A stretch of 64,000 nt of DNA from Bradyrhizobium sp. CCGUVB4N (GTDB taxonomy: Bacteria > Pseudomonadota > Alphaproteobacteria > Rhizobiales > Xanthobacteraceae). Below, one piece after another: positions 34,552 through 43,385 of this stretch. Numbering within the stretch: position 1 is the stretch's first letter; each line of letters begins with the position of its first letter. The stretch lies in contig NZ_JANADP010000001.1 of the NCBI RefSeq assembly GCF_024199945.1, positions 3,348,001 through 3,412,000 on the forward strand, written 5' to 3'. The position numbers were made by a program, and so were the translations under genes. The notes beneath the pieces are model-generated. The model was not told the DNA's origin. It did no database searches and was given only the letters and a program-made list of their open reading frames with translations.

Positions 34552-34757
34552 TCCTTGGATTCCTCAAACCTGCGGTGATGCTCGATCAGCCGCTGCAAAT
34601 TCTTCTTGTAAGCGGGATCATCCGACGACCGGTTCTCAGTCATCATACCAGTCCCGCTCCACAGAAGCCGGGCGAGCAGCTTCCCGACGTTCGCCTTCCA
34701 CTCTATCAAGCCGAGCAGTATTTCTCCCAGCGCCTGAAGCATGGCATAGCCTACCAC
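34548..34757 (-). CDS. Small hypothetical protein coupled to mutB
   Basis: 69 residues from GTG at 34757 (ATG at 34742 is likelier on start-codon grounds). The first half is mildly hydrophobic ([12 protein letters not shown]) and the second half helical and charged ([20 protein letters not shown]). Its stop overlaps the mutB start by four bases (ATGA), which suggests a real, translated gene in the operon. Not recognised. It could be dismissed as chance because of its length. Confidence 0.45.
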
Positions 34758-34766
34758 GGATTGATC

Positions 34767-35231
34767 TCAATCATGATCCGGATGCTGATGGCTGACGATG
34801 GTCGCCATCTTCTCCGGCCCGTAATTCTGCTGTGTGGTCTGGCTCGGCAGATTGGAGATGCCAACCACCCAGCCCAGGCGAGACTCGCTTCCATATTGTC
34901 GCGTCGGCACCAGCCGATCGGGCCGGTCGAACGCGCCGGTCATGATTTCGATCCGCTCGCCATCGATGCGGCCAAAGCTCAGTGGCGTGCCGCAGGCGGC
35001 GCAGTAGCCACGGTCGGCGATCGTCGAGGAGCGGAAGAACGACGGCTTGCCCTTGGTCCAGGCGAAATCGGTGCGGTTGATGTCGGCGAAGGAGGCGAAT
35101 GGCGCGCCGCTCGCCTTCTGGCACATCCGGCAGTGGCAGATCGAAACCCGGTTCGGTGTGGCCGAAATCGCAAAGCGCACCGCGCCGCATTGGCAGCCGC
35201 CGGTGAGAACGGGTTTGCTCGTATCGGTCAT
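34767..35231 (-). CDS. GFA family (glutathione-dependent formaldehyde-activating fold) protein
   Basis: 154 residues from ATG at 35231. The complete GFA zinc pattern is present: GGCQCGAVRF, CHCRMCQKASGAPF and YCAACGTPLSF, so both zinc sites should form. Many family members are of unknown function; true Gfa binds glutathione and formaldehyde. ATG overlaps the stop of the mutase small subunit (ATGA) and the next ORF begins ten bases downstream, so it is embedded in the mutA-mutB operon, an unusual position. About 70 upstream in-frame codons are antisense-like and rejected. Confidence 0.92.
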   Translation of the reverse strand: MTDTSKPVLTGGCQCGAVRFAISATPNRVSICHCRMCQKASGAPFASFADINRTDFAWTKGKPSFFRSSTIADRGYCAACGTPLSFGRIDGERIEIMTGAFDRPDRLVPTRQYGSESRLGWVVGISNLPSQTTQQNYGPEKMATIVSHQHPDHD

Positions 35232-37102
35232 GCCTGTTCCATCCGCAAATAAGCGTCCTGCAACGTGGCGAGCGCGTCGCCGCCGGCAAACACAAACCCG
35301 GTGACACCGGCCGCGCGAAGGGCCGCCTCGGCCTCGGTCGGACGGCCTGCGAGATAGATATGTCGGCTGCCTGCCGTTTGCAGGGCCTTTGCCGCCGCTA
35401 CGGCGTGTTCCGCGTAGACCTTGTCGCTGGAACAAAGGCAGGCGAGCGCAGCGCCGGAGGTCTTGAAGGCGGCGGCGAGCTTGGCCGGATCGGCAAAACC
35501 CTCGCTATCGACCGCCTGGATGCCGCCGGCCTCGAAGAAGCTTTTTGCAAAGGTCGCGCGCGCGGTGAAATCCGCCGCAGTGCCGAGATTGGCCAGGAAT
35601 ACGCTCGGCCGCGTACCGCGCGCTTTCAACGCTGCATCGGATTTGTCGCGCAGCGCTTCGAATGGCGCGGCGAGGCGCATCGGGGCCAGTGCATCGAATT
35701 TGCATTTCGGCTCGCCGGAGGGCGGCAGCGCGATCGGCTTCACGTCGAGCACGGTGGCGTCGGCCTCGTGCAGATTGGGAAACTCGCTGGCGCCGGTCAG
35801 CACGTCGCGGCGCTTTGCGATGTTGGCCTCGCGCGCCTTGCGCGTGGCCGCGACCTTGCTCTGGAACAGGCCCTGTTGAAGCGCAGCGAAGGCGCCGCCG
35901 GCTTTCTCGGCCTCCTGGAACAGCGCCCATGCCGTCGCGCACAGTTCCGACGTCAGCGTCTCGATGCCGCCGGATCCCGCCGCGGGATCGCTGACTTTTG
36001 CGAGATTGCTTTCTTCCAGAAGCAGGAGTTGCGTGTTGCGCGCCACGCGCCGCGCGAACGGGTCGGGCAGCCCGCGTGCCAGCGTATGCGGCAGCACGGT
36101 GATTGCGTTGGCGCCGGCAAGTCCGGCTGCGAAGGTCGCGATGGTCGCACGCAGCATGTTCACATAGGGATCGCGCTGCGTCAGCATGCGCCAGGCGGTT
36201 TCCGCGGCGATGAAAGCGGGCCGAGGCGCGAGGCCGCACGCCTGCTCGACGCGGGCCCAGAGCTGCCGCAAGGCGCGGAACTTGGCCATGGTCAGGAACT
36301 GGTCGGCATCGGCGCTGAGCCGGAATGAAACGGCTTGTCGAGCGACATCGAGATCGATGCCGCCGCGCTCGAGCATGCGCAGATAGGTCGCACCGAGCGA
36401 CAGCACGAATGCCAACTCCTGGGCCTCGGAACCGCCGGCGTCGTGGACGGGACGGCCGTCGGCGAGCACGAACGGACCTTTGAAGCCGCGCCCGATCAGG
36501 CCCGACACGATGCGCGCAAAGGGTGCTTCGTACTCCGACCATGGCGCGAGCGCGGCGCCGCGCACGGCGAAGGTGCTCAGGGCCTGATAGTTGAAGCGCA
36601 CGTCGATCCCGGCGGGATCGAGCTTTTTGGCCTCGACCATATCGGCGAACAGCGTGCCGGCATCCTGCCGGCCGGCCACCGGGTTGAGCGAGATCGCGAC
36701 GCCGGCATCGAGGAACACACCGTCGAACAGCCGCGCCAGCGTTGCCGGATCGGCGTCGATGACACCGAAATCGCGTGCACCCGGTCCTCCGGCGAACTCG
36801 ATCTCGAGTCCGGTCGCCCCGTTCTCCAGATCCTGCAAGCCTTGCGCATTCGCCGCCGCCGCATCGGGATGATCGACCCGCTGCATGATCAGCCATGGTG
36901 CAGCCGCCGCGCGCCCCGTCAGCAGCGCGGCGCCCTTGGTGCGCGGATAGAGCGGCTGGATCTTCAGGCCGTCATAGGTCTTGCCGACCAGCTTCTCGAA
37001 CGGCGCGCCCTTCAGCACACCGTCGACCAGCTTGCGCCAGTCCGCGTCCGTCGCCTTGGGAAAATCGGCCGCCAGCGGCAGATTGTCAGTCACGGAGGTC
37101 AT
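35228..37102 (-). CDS. mutA: Methylmalonyl-CoA mutase small subunit
   Basis: 624 residues from ATG at 37102. It has the mutase barrel: DWRKLVDGVLKGAPFEKLVG at the start, YDGLKIQPLYPR, and the segment TQRDPYVNMLRATIATFAAG. The C-terminal domain keeps the flavodoxin-like fold but not the DxHxxG cobalamin motif (VFLANLGTAADFTARATFAK instead), as expected for the inactive beta subunit of the heterodimer. It supports the catalytic MutB subunit. The gene is first of a coupled group: mutA, GFA gene, small ORF, mutB. folK ends 81 bases upstream. Confidence 0.93.
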   Translation of the reverse strand: MTSVTDNLPLAADFPKATDADWRKLVDGVLKGAPFEKLVGKTYDGLKIQPLYPRTKGAALLTGRAAAAPWLIMQRVDHPDAAAANAQGLQDLENGATGLEIEFAGGPGARDFGVIDADPATLARLFDGVFLDAGVAISLNPVAGRQDAGTLFADMVEAKKLDPAGIDVRFNYQALSTFAVRGAALAPWSEYEAPFARIVSGLIGRGFKGPFVLADGRPVHDAGGSEAQELAFVLSLGATYLRMLERGGIDLDVARQAVSFRLSADADQFLTMAKFRALRQLWARVEQACGLAPRPAFIAAETAWRMLTQRDPYVNMLRATIATFAAGLAGANAITVLPHTLARGLPDPFARRVARNTQLLLLEESNLAKVSDPAAGSGGIETLTSELCATAWALFQEAEKAGGAFAALQQGLFQSKVAATRKAREANIAKRRDVLTGASEFPNLHEADATVLDVKPIALPPSGEPKCKFDALAPMRLAAPFEALRDKSDAALKARGTRPSVFLANLGTAADFTARATFAKSFFEAGGIQAVDSEGFADPAKLAAAFKTSGAALACLCSSDKVYAEHAVAAAKALQTAGSRHIYLAGRPTEAEAALRAAGVTGFVFAGGDALATLQDAYLRMEQA

Positions 37103-37183
37103 ACGGCCAAGGGCTCCCAAACGTCTCGTTATTCGCAGGCGAAATTGCCACGGCCGGCCCTCCCTGCAAACGGTTGTTTTTGG

Positions 37184-37675
37184 TTAACCGGTATCCGAAA
37201 GCCGCTCAATGCCTTGCGTCGAGACGCTGGCGAGGCCGTCACGCACACGAATGCCCGAGATCACGCGGTCGGGCGCGATTTCGGCCAGCGGCACCAGCAC
37301 GAAGGCGCGCTCGAACAGCCGCGGATGCGGCAGGGTCAGGTCGGGCTTTTGAAACGACACATCGTCATAGGCAATCATGTCGAGATCGAGCGTGCGCGGA
37401 CCCCAGCGCCGATCCTTGTCGCGCGTGCGGCCGAATTTCTGCTCGACTTTCTGCATGACGAACAATAGCGCGTGCGGATCGAGGTCGGTCTCGATCTCGA
37501 CGCAGGCATTGATGAAGGGATCCTGGTCCTCGTCGCCCCAGGGCGGCGTGGCGTAGTCCGACGAACGCGCGATCAATGCGGCTTGCGCCATGCCGCAGAT
37601 ATGGGCGATCGCCTTGCGGAATGTCGCTCGGACATCGCCGACATTGCCGCCGAGTGCGATCAGCACGCTCGCCAT
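37184..37675 (-). CDS. folK: 6-hydroxymethyl-7,8-dihydropterin pyrophosphokinase
   Basis: 163 residues. The HPPK family motifs are VLIALGGNVGD at the start, the signature RRWGPRTLDLDMIAYDD with acidic magnesium ligands, and LPHPRLFERAFVLVPLAEI. It pyrophosphorylates hydroxymethyl-dihydropterin, the substrate for FolP. ATG at 37675 lies one base after the folB stop region, so folP, folB and folK form one operon in pathway-related order. Confidence 0.96.
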   Translation of the reverse strand: MASVLIALGGNVGDVRATFRKAIAHICGMAQAALIARSSDYATPPWGDEDQDPFINACVEIETDLDPHALLFVMQKVEQKFGRTRDKDRRWGPRTLDLDMIAYDDVSFQKPDLTLPHPRLFERAFVLVPLAEIAPDRVISGIRVRDGLASVSTQGIERLSDTG

Positions 37676-37676
37676 G

Positions 37677-38045
37677 TCAGGGGTGCCGCGAGCGGGTCAG
37701 CATGATGCCGACATCGTCGAAGATCGCGGCGATCGGCGCATGCGGCTTGTGCACGGTGATCTTCACGGCGCGGATGCGCGGGAAGTGCGACAGGATGGCG
37801 TCGGCGACCGCACCGGCCGCGCGCTCCAGCAGTTTGTAATTGGTGTTCTTGAACGCCGCCGTCGTGGTCGCCACCACGTCGGCATAGGAGACGGTATCGG
37901 ACAGGCGATCGCTGCGCGAAGGCTCCGACAGGTCGGTGTAGAGCTCGAGGTCGATGACGAAACGCTGGCCGACTTCGGTTTCGTGATCCATCACGCCATG
38001 GCGCGCATGGATCGACAGGCCGGTCACGAAGATCGTATCGGTCAT
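37677..38045 (-). CDS. folB: Dihydroneopterin aldolase
   Basis: 122 residues. TGLSIHARHGVMDHETEVGQ contains the family beginning (the glutamate of the active site is the E in DHETEVGQRF), and VEVKI-type ending is replaced by VKITVHKPHAPI, with conserved Lys and Tyr positions (NYKLLERAAGAVADAILSHF). It makes 6-hydroxymethyl-dihydropterin plus glycolaldehyde. Its ATG overlaps the folP stop (ATGA). Family length normally about 120, so complete. Confidence 0.95.
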   Translation of the reverse strand: MTDTIFVTGLSIHARHGVMDHETEVGQRFVIDLELYTDLSEPSRSDRLSDTVSYADVVATTTAAFKNTNYKLLERAAGAVADAILSHFPRIRAVKITVHKPHAPIAAIFDDVGIMLTRSRHP

Positions 38046-38902
38046 TGCTTGCTCTCGATTGCGTTGGCGACCCGCAGGGCCTGCAGGGTCTCGGCGACGT
38101 CATGAGTCCGGATGATCTTCGCGCCCTTCTGGGCTGCGATCAGATGCGCGGCGATCGATCCGGCGAGCCGCTCCTTCGGCTCTGACGGCGACACCGAGGC
38201 GATGAAACGCTTGCGCGAGGCGCCGACCAGGATCGGCAGGCCGAACATGTCGAGCTCGTGCAGCCGCGCCAGCGCGATCATGCTCTGCTCGGCGGTCTTG
38301 CCGAAGCCGATGCCGGGATCCAGCACGATTCTGTCGCGTGCGATGCCGGCTTTCGCGGCGATATCCAGCGAGCGCAGGAAGAACGCCTTCATGTCCGCGA
38401 CGATGTCGATGGCAGAATCGACGCTGTCGCGGTTGTGCATGACGATGACGGGGACGCCGCGGGTAGCGACCACCGGCGCCATATCGGCGTCGCGCTGCAA
38501 CCCCCAGACGTCGTTGGCGATGGCCGCGCCCTGGTCGAGCGCGAAGGCCACCACCTCCGCCTTCATGCTGTCGATCGAGACGGGAACGCCGAGCGCGACG
38601 ATGTCAGACAGCACCGGCTTCAGCCGGGACAACTCGTCCGCCGCGGTCACCGGCTGGGCGCCCTTGTAGGGCCGGGTGGATTCGGCGCCGATATCGATGA
38701 TGTCGACGCCGGCCTCGATCATCGCCCGCGCCCGTGCCAGCGCCTGGTCCGGCGCGATGAAGTCGCCGCCGTCGGAAAAGGAATCCGGCGTCACGTTGAG
38801 CACGCCCATCACTGCCGGCAGAGGCCGGTCGAGCAGCGTCCGCAGCGCATCTGGCCCGGCCGAGCCGGCCGGCGGGACGGATGGGGAGGGCGAGGCGTTC
38901 AT
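38042..38902 (-). CDS. folP: Dihydropteroate synthase
   Basis: 286 residues from ATG at 38902; 33 further in-frame codons are unlike the family. VMGVLNVTPDSFSDGGDF, IDIGAESTRPYKGAQPV and FALDQGAAIANDVWGLQRDA are the three main loops; GIGFGKTAEQSM and GASRKRFI hold the pterin and pyrophosphate sites. It joins p-aminobenzoate to the pterin made by FolB and FolK, whose genes follow directly. It is the target of sulfonamides in general. A palindromic repeat lies 107 bases upstream of the start. Confidence 0.96.
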   Translation of the reverse strand: MNASPSPSVPPAGSAGPDALRTLLDRPLPAVMGVLNVTPDSFSDGGDFIAPDQALARARAMIEAGVDIIDIGAESTRPYKGAQPVTAADELSRLKPVLSDIVALGVPVSIDSMKAEVVAFALDQGAAIANDVWGLQRDADMAPVVATRGVPVIVMHNRDSVDSAIDIVADMKAFFLRSLDIAAKAGIARDRIVLDPGIGFGKTAEQSMIALARLHELDMFGLPILVGASRKRFIASVSPSEPKERLAGSIAAHLIAAQKGAKIIRTHDVAETLQALRVANAIESKQ

Positions 38903-39008
38903 GCGCGTCGCTTTGCGCGGTCGGGGAGGGGGAGTCAAGGCCGGGAGAGGGAGCCCCTGCATGCCGGGAGCCGCCGATGTTTTGGCGCTCTCCCGCATCA
39001 TCCCCGCT

Positions 39009-39135
39009 GTCGTCCCGGCGAAAGCCGGGACCCATCATCCCAGGGAGAAGTTTGGCGACGACTCGTAATCCGGTACTTCGGCCTTCTACGATCGATCAAT
39101 TCCGCGGTATGGGTCCCGGCCTTCGCCGGGACGAC
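39009..39135. repeat. Paired GTCCCGGC...GCCGGGAC hairpin repeat
   Basis: GTCGTCCCGGCGAAAGCCGG (from 39009) and its inverse, ending CCGGGACGAC at 39135, each form a hairpin and together form a large inverted repeat with about 75 bases between. This type is common in Bradyrhizobiaceae. It lies nine bases after the stop of the DUF4332 gene and may end its transcript. Confidence 0.85.
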
Positions 39136-39143
39136 GGAAAAAT

Positions 39144-39551
39144 TCAATACGTGATCTTCGGCGACAGTTTCCTGGCCTTGGCGATGATGTCGCCGACCGA
39201 CTTCTCGGAGGGAAGGATGCGGACGAGCTTCCTGCGATCGTTGGCCTCGCGCATGCTCTGCGTCAATCTTGCCGGATTCCGATAAGCGAGCTCGCGCACC
39301 GTGGTGACGCCGGCGGCGCGGACTAGGCCGACCTTGGCCCGGCCCATGCCGGGAATGCGCATGTAGTCGGAGACGTTGGCCCACTCCAGCAGCGACTGCT
39401 CGCTGATGCCGGTCTTGGCCGAGAGTGCCTTGCGGCCCCTGGCCGTGCTCGCGGCTTCCAGCAACGCGTCGGTCGTGCGGATCCCCTGCGCCTTCAACTT
39501 GTTGGCGGCAAAGGCCGGCAGGCCCTCAATCTCTGAGATCGGATATGTCAT
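39144..39551 (-). CDS. DUF4332 domain-containing protein (helix-hairpin-helix)
   Basis: 135 residues from ATG at 39551 (TTG at 39560 gives three more). EIEGLPAFAANKLKAQGIRT is a helix-hairpin-helix-like segment, repeated as MRIPGMGRAKVGLVRAAGVT; a third helical region ends VGDIIAKARKLSPKITY. These are the DUF4332 features, resembling non-specific DNA- or nucleic-acid-binding HhH modules. There is no catalytic domain. The next gene upstream in the same direction ends 24 bases away, so the two may be cotranscribed. Confidence 0.87.
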   Translation of the reverse strand: MTYPISEIEGLPAFAANKLKAQGIRTTDALLEAASTARGRKALSAKTGISEQSLLEWANVSDYMRIPGMGRAKVGLVRAAGVTTVRELAYRNPARLTQSMREANDRRKLVRILPSEKSVGDIIAKARKLSPKITY

Positions 39552-39575
39552 GATACTCAATATGAAATGCGTCGC

Positions 39576-39941
39576 TCAGGCGAATTGGCTAAGGCCCGGC
39601 GTGCCCGCGATGATCTTGCCCATCTGATCCGCTCCGATTTTGTCTCGACCAAAACGAAAAAGTTCACGCGCAATGGTTTGGATGTCGGACATGCCAAGCC
39701 CAAGGCCCATCAGGCGCGTGCCGACGGCCATCAGGCCGCCGCCCATCAGCCGCGACAGTCCGCCACCGCTCTTGGACGCCTCGATCGCGCCTTCCGCACC
39801 GGGGATTTGGTCGATCAGAGCCTGCACGCTGTCGGGAGGACCTTCGCTGCGGAGGAAACCCAGGATAATGCCGACGGTCTTTTCAGCGACAGCACTATCT
39901 ATGCTGGCGTTTGCCGCCAGCTGTCCGATCAGCTCGTCCAT
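39576..39941 (-). CDS. DUF2267/DUF2780-like small protein
   Basis: 121 residues from ATG at 39941, with GAGGGG upstream; the open frame goes 74 codons further but lacks coding character. MDELIGQLAANASIDSAVAE and a Gly-rich middle (SKSGGGLSRLMGGGLMAVGT) followed by LGLGMSDIQTIARELFRFGR resemble DUF2267/DUF2780 proteins, small soluble helical proteins of unknown role. No transmembrane helix is certain, although the Gly-rich section could insert. Divergent from the HerA-like ATPase gene. Confidence 0.75.
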   Translation of the reverse strand: MDELIGQLAANASIDSAVAEKTVGIILGFLRSEGPPDSVQALIDQIPGAEGAIEASKSGGGLSRLMGGGLMAVGTRLMGLGLGMSDIQTIARELFRFGRDKIGADQMGKIIAGTPGLSQFA

Positions 39942-40271
39942 ATGGGCCTGCCCCTCAGCCGGTTCACATGCCGGAGAATATTTTCGAAAAACGATCTTGA
40001 GCCGGTGCGATGTGAAATACAAGCGATGAACGCACGCAACGTTCCGAAGACGCAAAAAGTGTTGCAGCGATGCAAGAGCGGAGAAGGAATCCTTGAAAAA
40101 TTGCCGCGGTGCGAATGTATCACTCCGACTTTTGGCGCATGCCGCGCGCGGTGTCTCCGACAATGTCGCATGTGAGCGCCGTCTTGAACGGTTTCAATCG
40201 GCTCGCGACATGCGTTAAACTACGGAACTGGCGGGCCCGAGTTTCAATACGCGAAACTAACGATAGAGAGA
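39942..40271. other. 330-base intergenic region between divergent genes
   Basis: No gene was found. It must contain the promoters of the flanking genes. GGAAC at 40223 has no matching CGTT at 16-17 bases, so I do not call an EcfG promoter. No clear repeat. Confidence 0.5.
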
Positions 40272-41897
40272 ATGATGACGGCGCAGGACAACAAGCTCGG
40301 CGATACCGACGACAAAATCTTCGTCGGCAAGGGAGACGAGCAGGCCTGGCTGACGCTGGCGCTCGCCAATCGCCATGGCCTCGTCACCGGCGCGACCGGA
40401 ACGGGCAAGACGGTCACGCTGCAGGTCATGGCGGAAGGATTTGCGCGGGCCGGTGTTCCGGTGTTCGCCGCCGACATCAAGGGCGACCTCTCCGGCATCT
40501 CCGAGGTCGGGGAGGCAAAGGACTTCATCGTCAAGCGTGCCAGCGAGATGGGGCTGACGTTCCAGCCCGACCAGTTCTCGACGGTGTTTTGGGACGTGTT
40601 CGGCGAGCAGGGCCATCCAGTGCGGGCGACCATCACCGAGATGGGGCCGCTGCTGCTGGCGCGCATGCTCGATCTCAACGACGTGCAGGAGGGCGTGCTC
40701 AACGTCGCCTTCCGCGTCGCCGACGACAACGGTCTCGCGCTGATCGACATGAAGGATCTGCGGGCGCTGCTGGATGCCATCGTGCCCGACAGCGGCAAGA
40801 AGGGGCCGGATGCGGACGAGGATCCGCTCGCGCCGATCCGCAAGGCCGCCCAGGGTTTTGGCAACGTCACCAAGGCCACCGTCGGCACCATCCAGCGCCA
40901 GCTGCTGGTGCTGGAGAACCAGGGCGCGACAAAATTCTTCGGCGAGCCGGCGCTGACCTTGAAGGACTTCATGAAGACCGACCGCGACGGCCGCGGCATG
41001 GTCAACATCCTGGTCGCCGACAAGCTGATGCAGAGCCCGCGGCTTTACGCGACATTCCTGCTGTGGATGCTGTCAGAGCTGTTCGAGGAATTGCCCGAGG
41101 CCGGTGACCTTCCGAAGCCCAAGCTGGTGTTCTTCTTCGACGAGGCGCATCTGTTGTTCAACGACGCGCCGAAGGCGTTGATGGACAAGATCGAGCAGGT
41201 GGTCCGCCTGATCCGCTCCAAGGGCGTCGGCGTCTATTTCGTCACGCAAAACCCGATCGACGTGCCCGACCGCGTGCTCGGGCAGATGGGCAACCGCGTG
41301 CAGCATGCGTTGCGCGCCTTCACTCCGCGCGACCAGAAGGCGGTCGCAGCAGCCGCCCAGACCTTCCGGCCCAACCCGAAGCTCGACACCGCCAAGGTGA
41401 TCATGGAGCTCGGCAAGGGCGAGGCGCTGGTGTCGTTCCTCGAAGGCAACGGCACGCCGGCGATGGTCGAGCGGGTGCTGATCCGCCCGCCGTCGGCCCG
41501 CATCGGGCCGATCACGGCGGAGGAGCGCAAGGCGATCATGGATGCGAGCCCGGTGAAGGGCAAATACGACACCGCGATCGATTCCGAATCCGCCTATGAG
41601 ATCCTCCAGAAGCGCATCGCCGGCACCGCGGCGCCGGCCGATGGCCAGGCGGGTGGAGGCGGTGGCGGCATCCTCGGCCAGATCGGCTCGATCGTCGGTA
41701 CCATCTTCGGCACCAACACCGGACGTAACCGGCTGACGACGGGACAGCGCATCGCGCGCGACGTCACGCGCACGGTCACCGACAAGGTGGTCGGCGGCGT
41801 CGTGGCCGATCTCGGCAAATCGGTCGGCGGCCAGTTGGGCGGCTCGGTCGGCCGCGCACTCGTCCGCGGCGCGCTCGGCGGGCTGCTGCGCAGGTAG
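40272..41897 (+). CDS. HerA-like ATPase (DUF853 family)
   Basis: 541 residues. Walker A GATGTGKT is at 40-47, Walker [12 protein letters not shown] near 287, and [20 protein letters not shown] with [10 protein letters not shown] is typical of the DUF853/YjgR family. These are hexameric FtsK/HerA-fold motors that move on DNA or dock with nucleases; no nuclease partner is adjacent here. The last 100 residues are Gly-rich and end in repeated V-G-G-x-V/L segments, which may be a surface-exposed or membrane-active tail. AGAGAGA lies upstream of tandem ATG codons. Confidence 0.9.
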   Translation: MMTAQDNKLGDTDDKIFVGKGDEQAWLTLALANRHGLVTGATGTGKTVTLQVMAEGFARAGVPVFAADIKGDLSGISEVGEAKDFIVKRASEMGLTFQPDQFSTVFWDVFGEQGHPVRATITEMGPLLLARMLDLNDVQEGVLNVAFRVADDNGLALIDMKDLRALLDAIVPDSGKKGPDADEDPLAPIRKAAQGFGNVTKATVGTIQRQLLVLENQGATKFFGEPALTLKDFMKTDRDGRGMVNILVADKLMQSPRLYATFLLWMLSELFEELPEAGDLPKPKLVFFFDEAHLLFNDAPKALMDKIEQVVRLIRSKGVGVYFVTQNPIDVPDRVLGQMGNRVQHALRAFTPRDQKAVAAAAQTFRPNPKLDTAKVIMELGKGEALVSFLEGNGTPAMVERVLIRPPSARIGPITAEERKAIMDASPVKGKYDTAIDSESAYEILQKRIAGTAAPADGQAGGGGGGILGQIGSIVGTIFGTNTGRNRLTTGQRIARDVTRTVTDKVVGGVVADLGKSVGGQLGGSVGRALVRGALGGLLRR

Positions 41898-42046
41898 GCA
41901 GAATGCCCGGTTGCGGGCCAGCGGTCCGCAACGCCGTTGCGGTTGCGCGAGAAGCGGCGTCTTTGCAAGGCACAAATTCGGGTGATGGGGACTCTCCAAG
42001 CGTCCGTCGGTCTGCTACGTGCTATTTGTTTCCGACTGGACATAAT

Positions 42047-43375
42047 GTGACTCTCTCGAATCCATCAGACAAATCCGGCGCGCTCCGATCTCTTTCACTG
42101 CGCGCACCGCTCGACCTGCTCTTCCTGGTCTGCTGCTTGATTCTGACCGCGGACGTCCTCGGGCCGGAGATCTTCGGCCGCGGCAAGACCAAGGACTACG
42201 CGCTGTGGTACTGGGCCGGGCAGCAGGTGCTGCATGGCGGCCCGCTCTATCCGAGCGACATCCATGACCAGTTCGAGTTCATCTATCCGCCGCTGCTGGC
42301 GATCCTGCTGGCGATCCCGAGCTGGTTCGGCAAGATCCCGCTCTATGTCGTGCTGTCGATCCTCAATGTGGTGGCGTGGTTTTCAACGGGCGTTCTCTCC
42401 AATGCCATGACCGGCTCGGACCGCAAGCCGGGCCCGTGGCTCGAAGCGCTGCCGGCATTCGCCACCGTGACCTTCGTGTTCGACATGTTCGATCTCGGTC
42501 AGCCGAACCTCGTTCTGCTGGCGATGATGCTGTACGGCTTCTGGAGCCTCCAGCATCGACGATCCTGGTTGGCAGGCTTCATGTTCGCACTCGCCACCGC
42601 CATCAAAGTGTTTCCGATCGCGGTGCTGCCTTATCTGGTTTGGCGGAGGCAGTGGGCGGCCGTCGTCAGCATGATCGCCTTCATCGGCGTGCTGCTCTAC
42701 GTCGTGCCGGCGCCGATCCGTGGCTTCGAGCGTAACGCGGCCGAGCTCAGCACCTGGTACCAGGGCATGGTCGGCTCCAGTTCGGAGAAGGGTTTTGGCC
42801 AGCGCGACGAGCAGAACTGGTCGTGGGTCAACCAGTCCATCATCGCGGTGACGCATCGGCTGGTCCGCCCGATCAACTACAATCTGGAGGACCCCAGCAA
42901 GCCGGTGCGCACGATGAATGTCATCGACGTCGACTACAAGACGGCGAACTGGATCGTGCTCGCAGTGTCGGTGTTGCTCGGGCTCGGCTTTGTCGCGGTC
43001 ATGCCGCGGCAATCGCAGCGAACGGCGCGTTCGGATGCCGAGGAGCTCGGCATTCTGTTCTGCCTGATGACGGTCGCCTCGCCGTTGGCGCGACAATATT
43101 ACTTCATGTGGCTGTTCCTGCCGTTCACGGTGCTGATGCATCGGGCCGCTTTCGACGTGCGGCCGAATGTGCGGCTGGGAACCTGGCTCGCGCTTCTGGC
43201 TACCGGCATCCTCATGCTGCTGTCGCTGCCGCTGTTCCCCAACACCATCCAGGCCTGGGGCAACAACCTCGTCGCCACGGCGGTCCTCGCCGTGACGCTC
43301 GCCTGGCACATCCGGCATCCGCCGGTTGCGGCTAGCTCCGAGGCCGCGGCAGGGTTAAAACCACAACCATCCTGA
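42047..43375 (+). CDS. GT87 (DUF2029) family polyprenyl-sugar glycosyltransferase
   Basis: 442 residues from GTG at 42047; the start is uncertain because the frame is open further upstream. At least ten membrane helices. DYALWYWAGQQVLHGGPLYP with an acidic pair in the first loop and IYPPLLAILLAIPSWFGKIP are classic of GT-C fold family GT87 mannosyltransferases. They use lipid-linked sugars at the outer face of the inner membrane; acceptor unknown. The gene ends ten bases before the peptidase gene. No lipid-sugar synthesis genes lie nearby. Confidence 0.85.
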   Translation: MTLSNPSDKSGALRSLSLRAPLDLLFLVCCLILTADVLGPEIFGRGKTKDYALWYWAGQQVLHGGPLYPSDIHDQFEFIYPPLLAILLAIPSWFGKIPLYVVLSILNVVAWFSTGVLSNAMTGSDRKPGPWLEALPAFATVTFVFDMFDLGQPNLVLLAMMLYGFWSLQHRRSWLAGFMFALATAIKVFPIAVLPYLVWRRQWAAVVSMIAFIGVLLYVVPAPIRGFERNAAELSTWYQGMVGSSSEKGFGQRDEQNWSWVNQSIIAVTHRLVRPINYNLEDPSKPVRTMNVIDVDYKTANWIVLAVSVLLGLGFVAVMPRQSQRTARSDAEELGILFCLMTVASPLARQYYFMWLFLPFTVLMHRAAFDVRPNVRLGTWLALLATGILMLLSLPLFPNTIQAWGNNLVATAVLAVTLAWHIRHPPVAASSEAAAGLKPQPS

Positions 43376-43385
43376 GGTTAGAAAA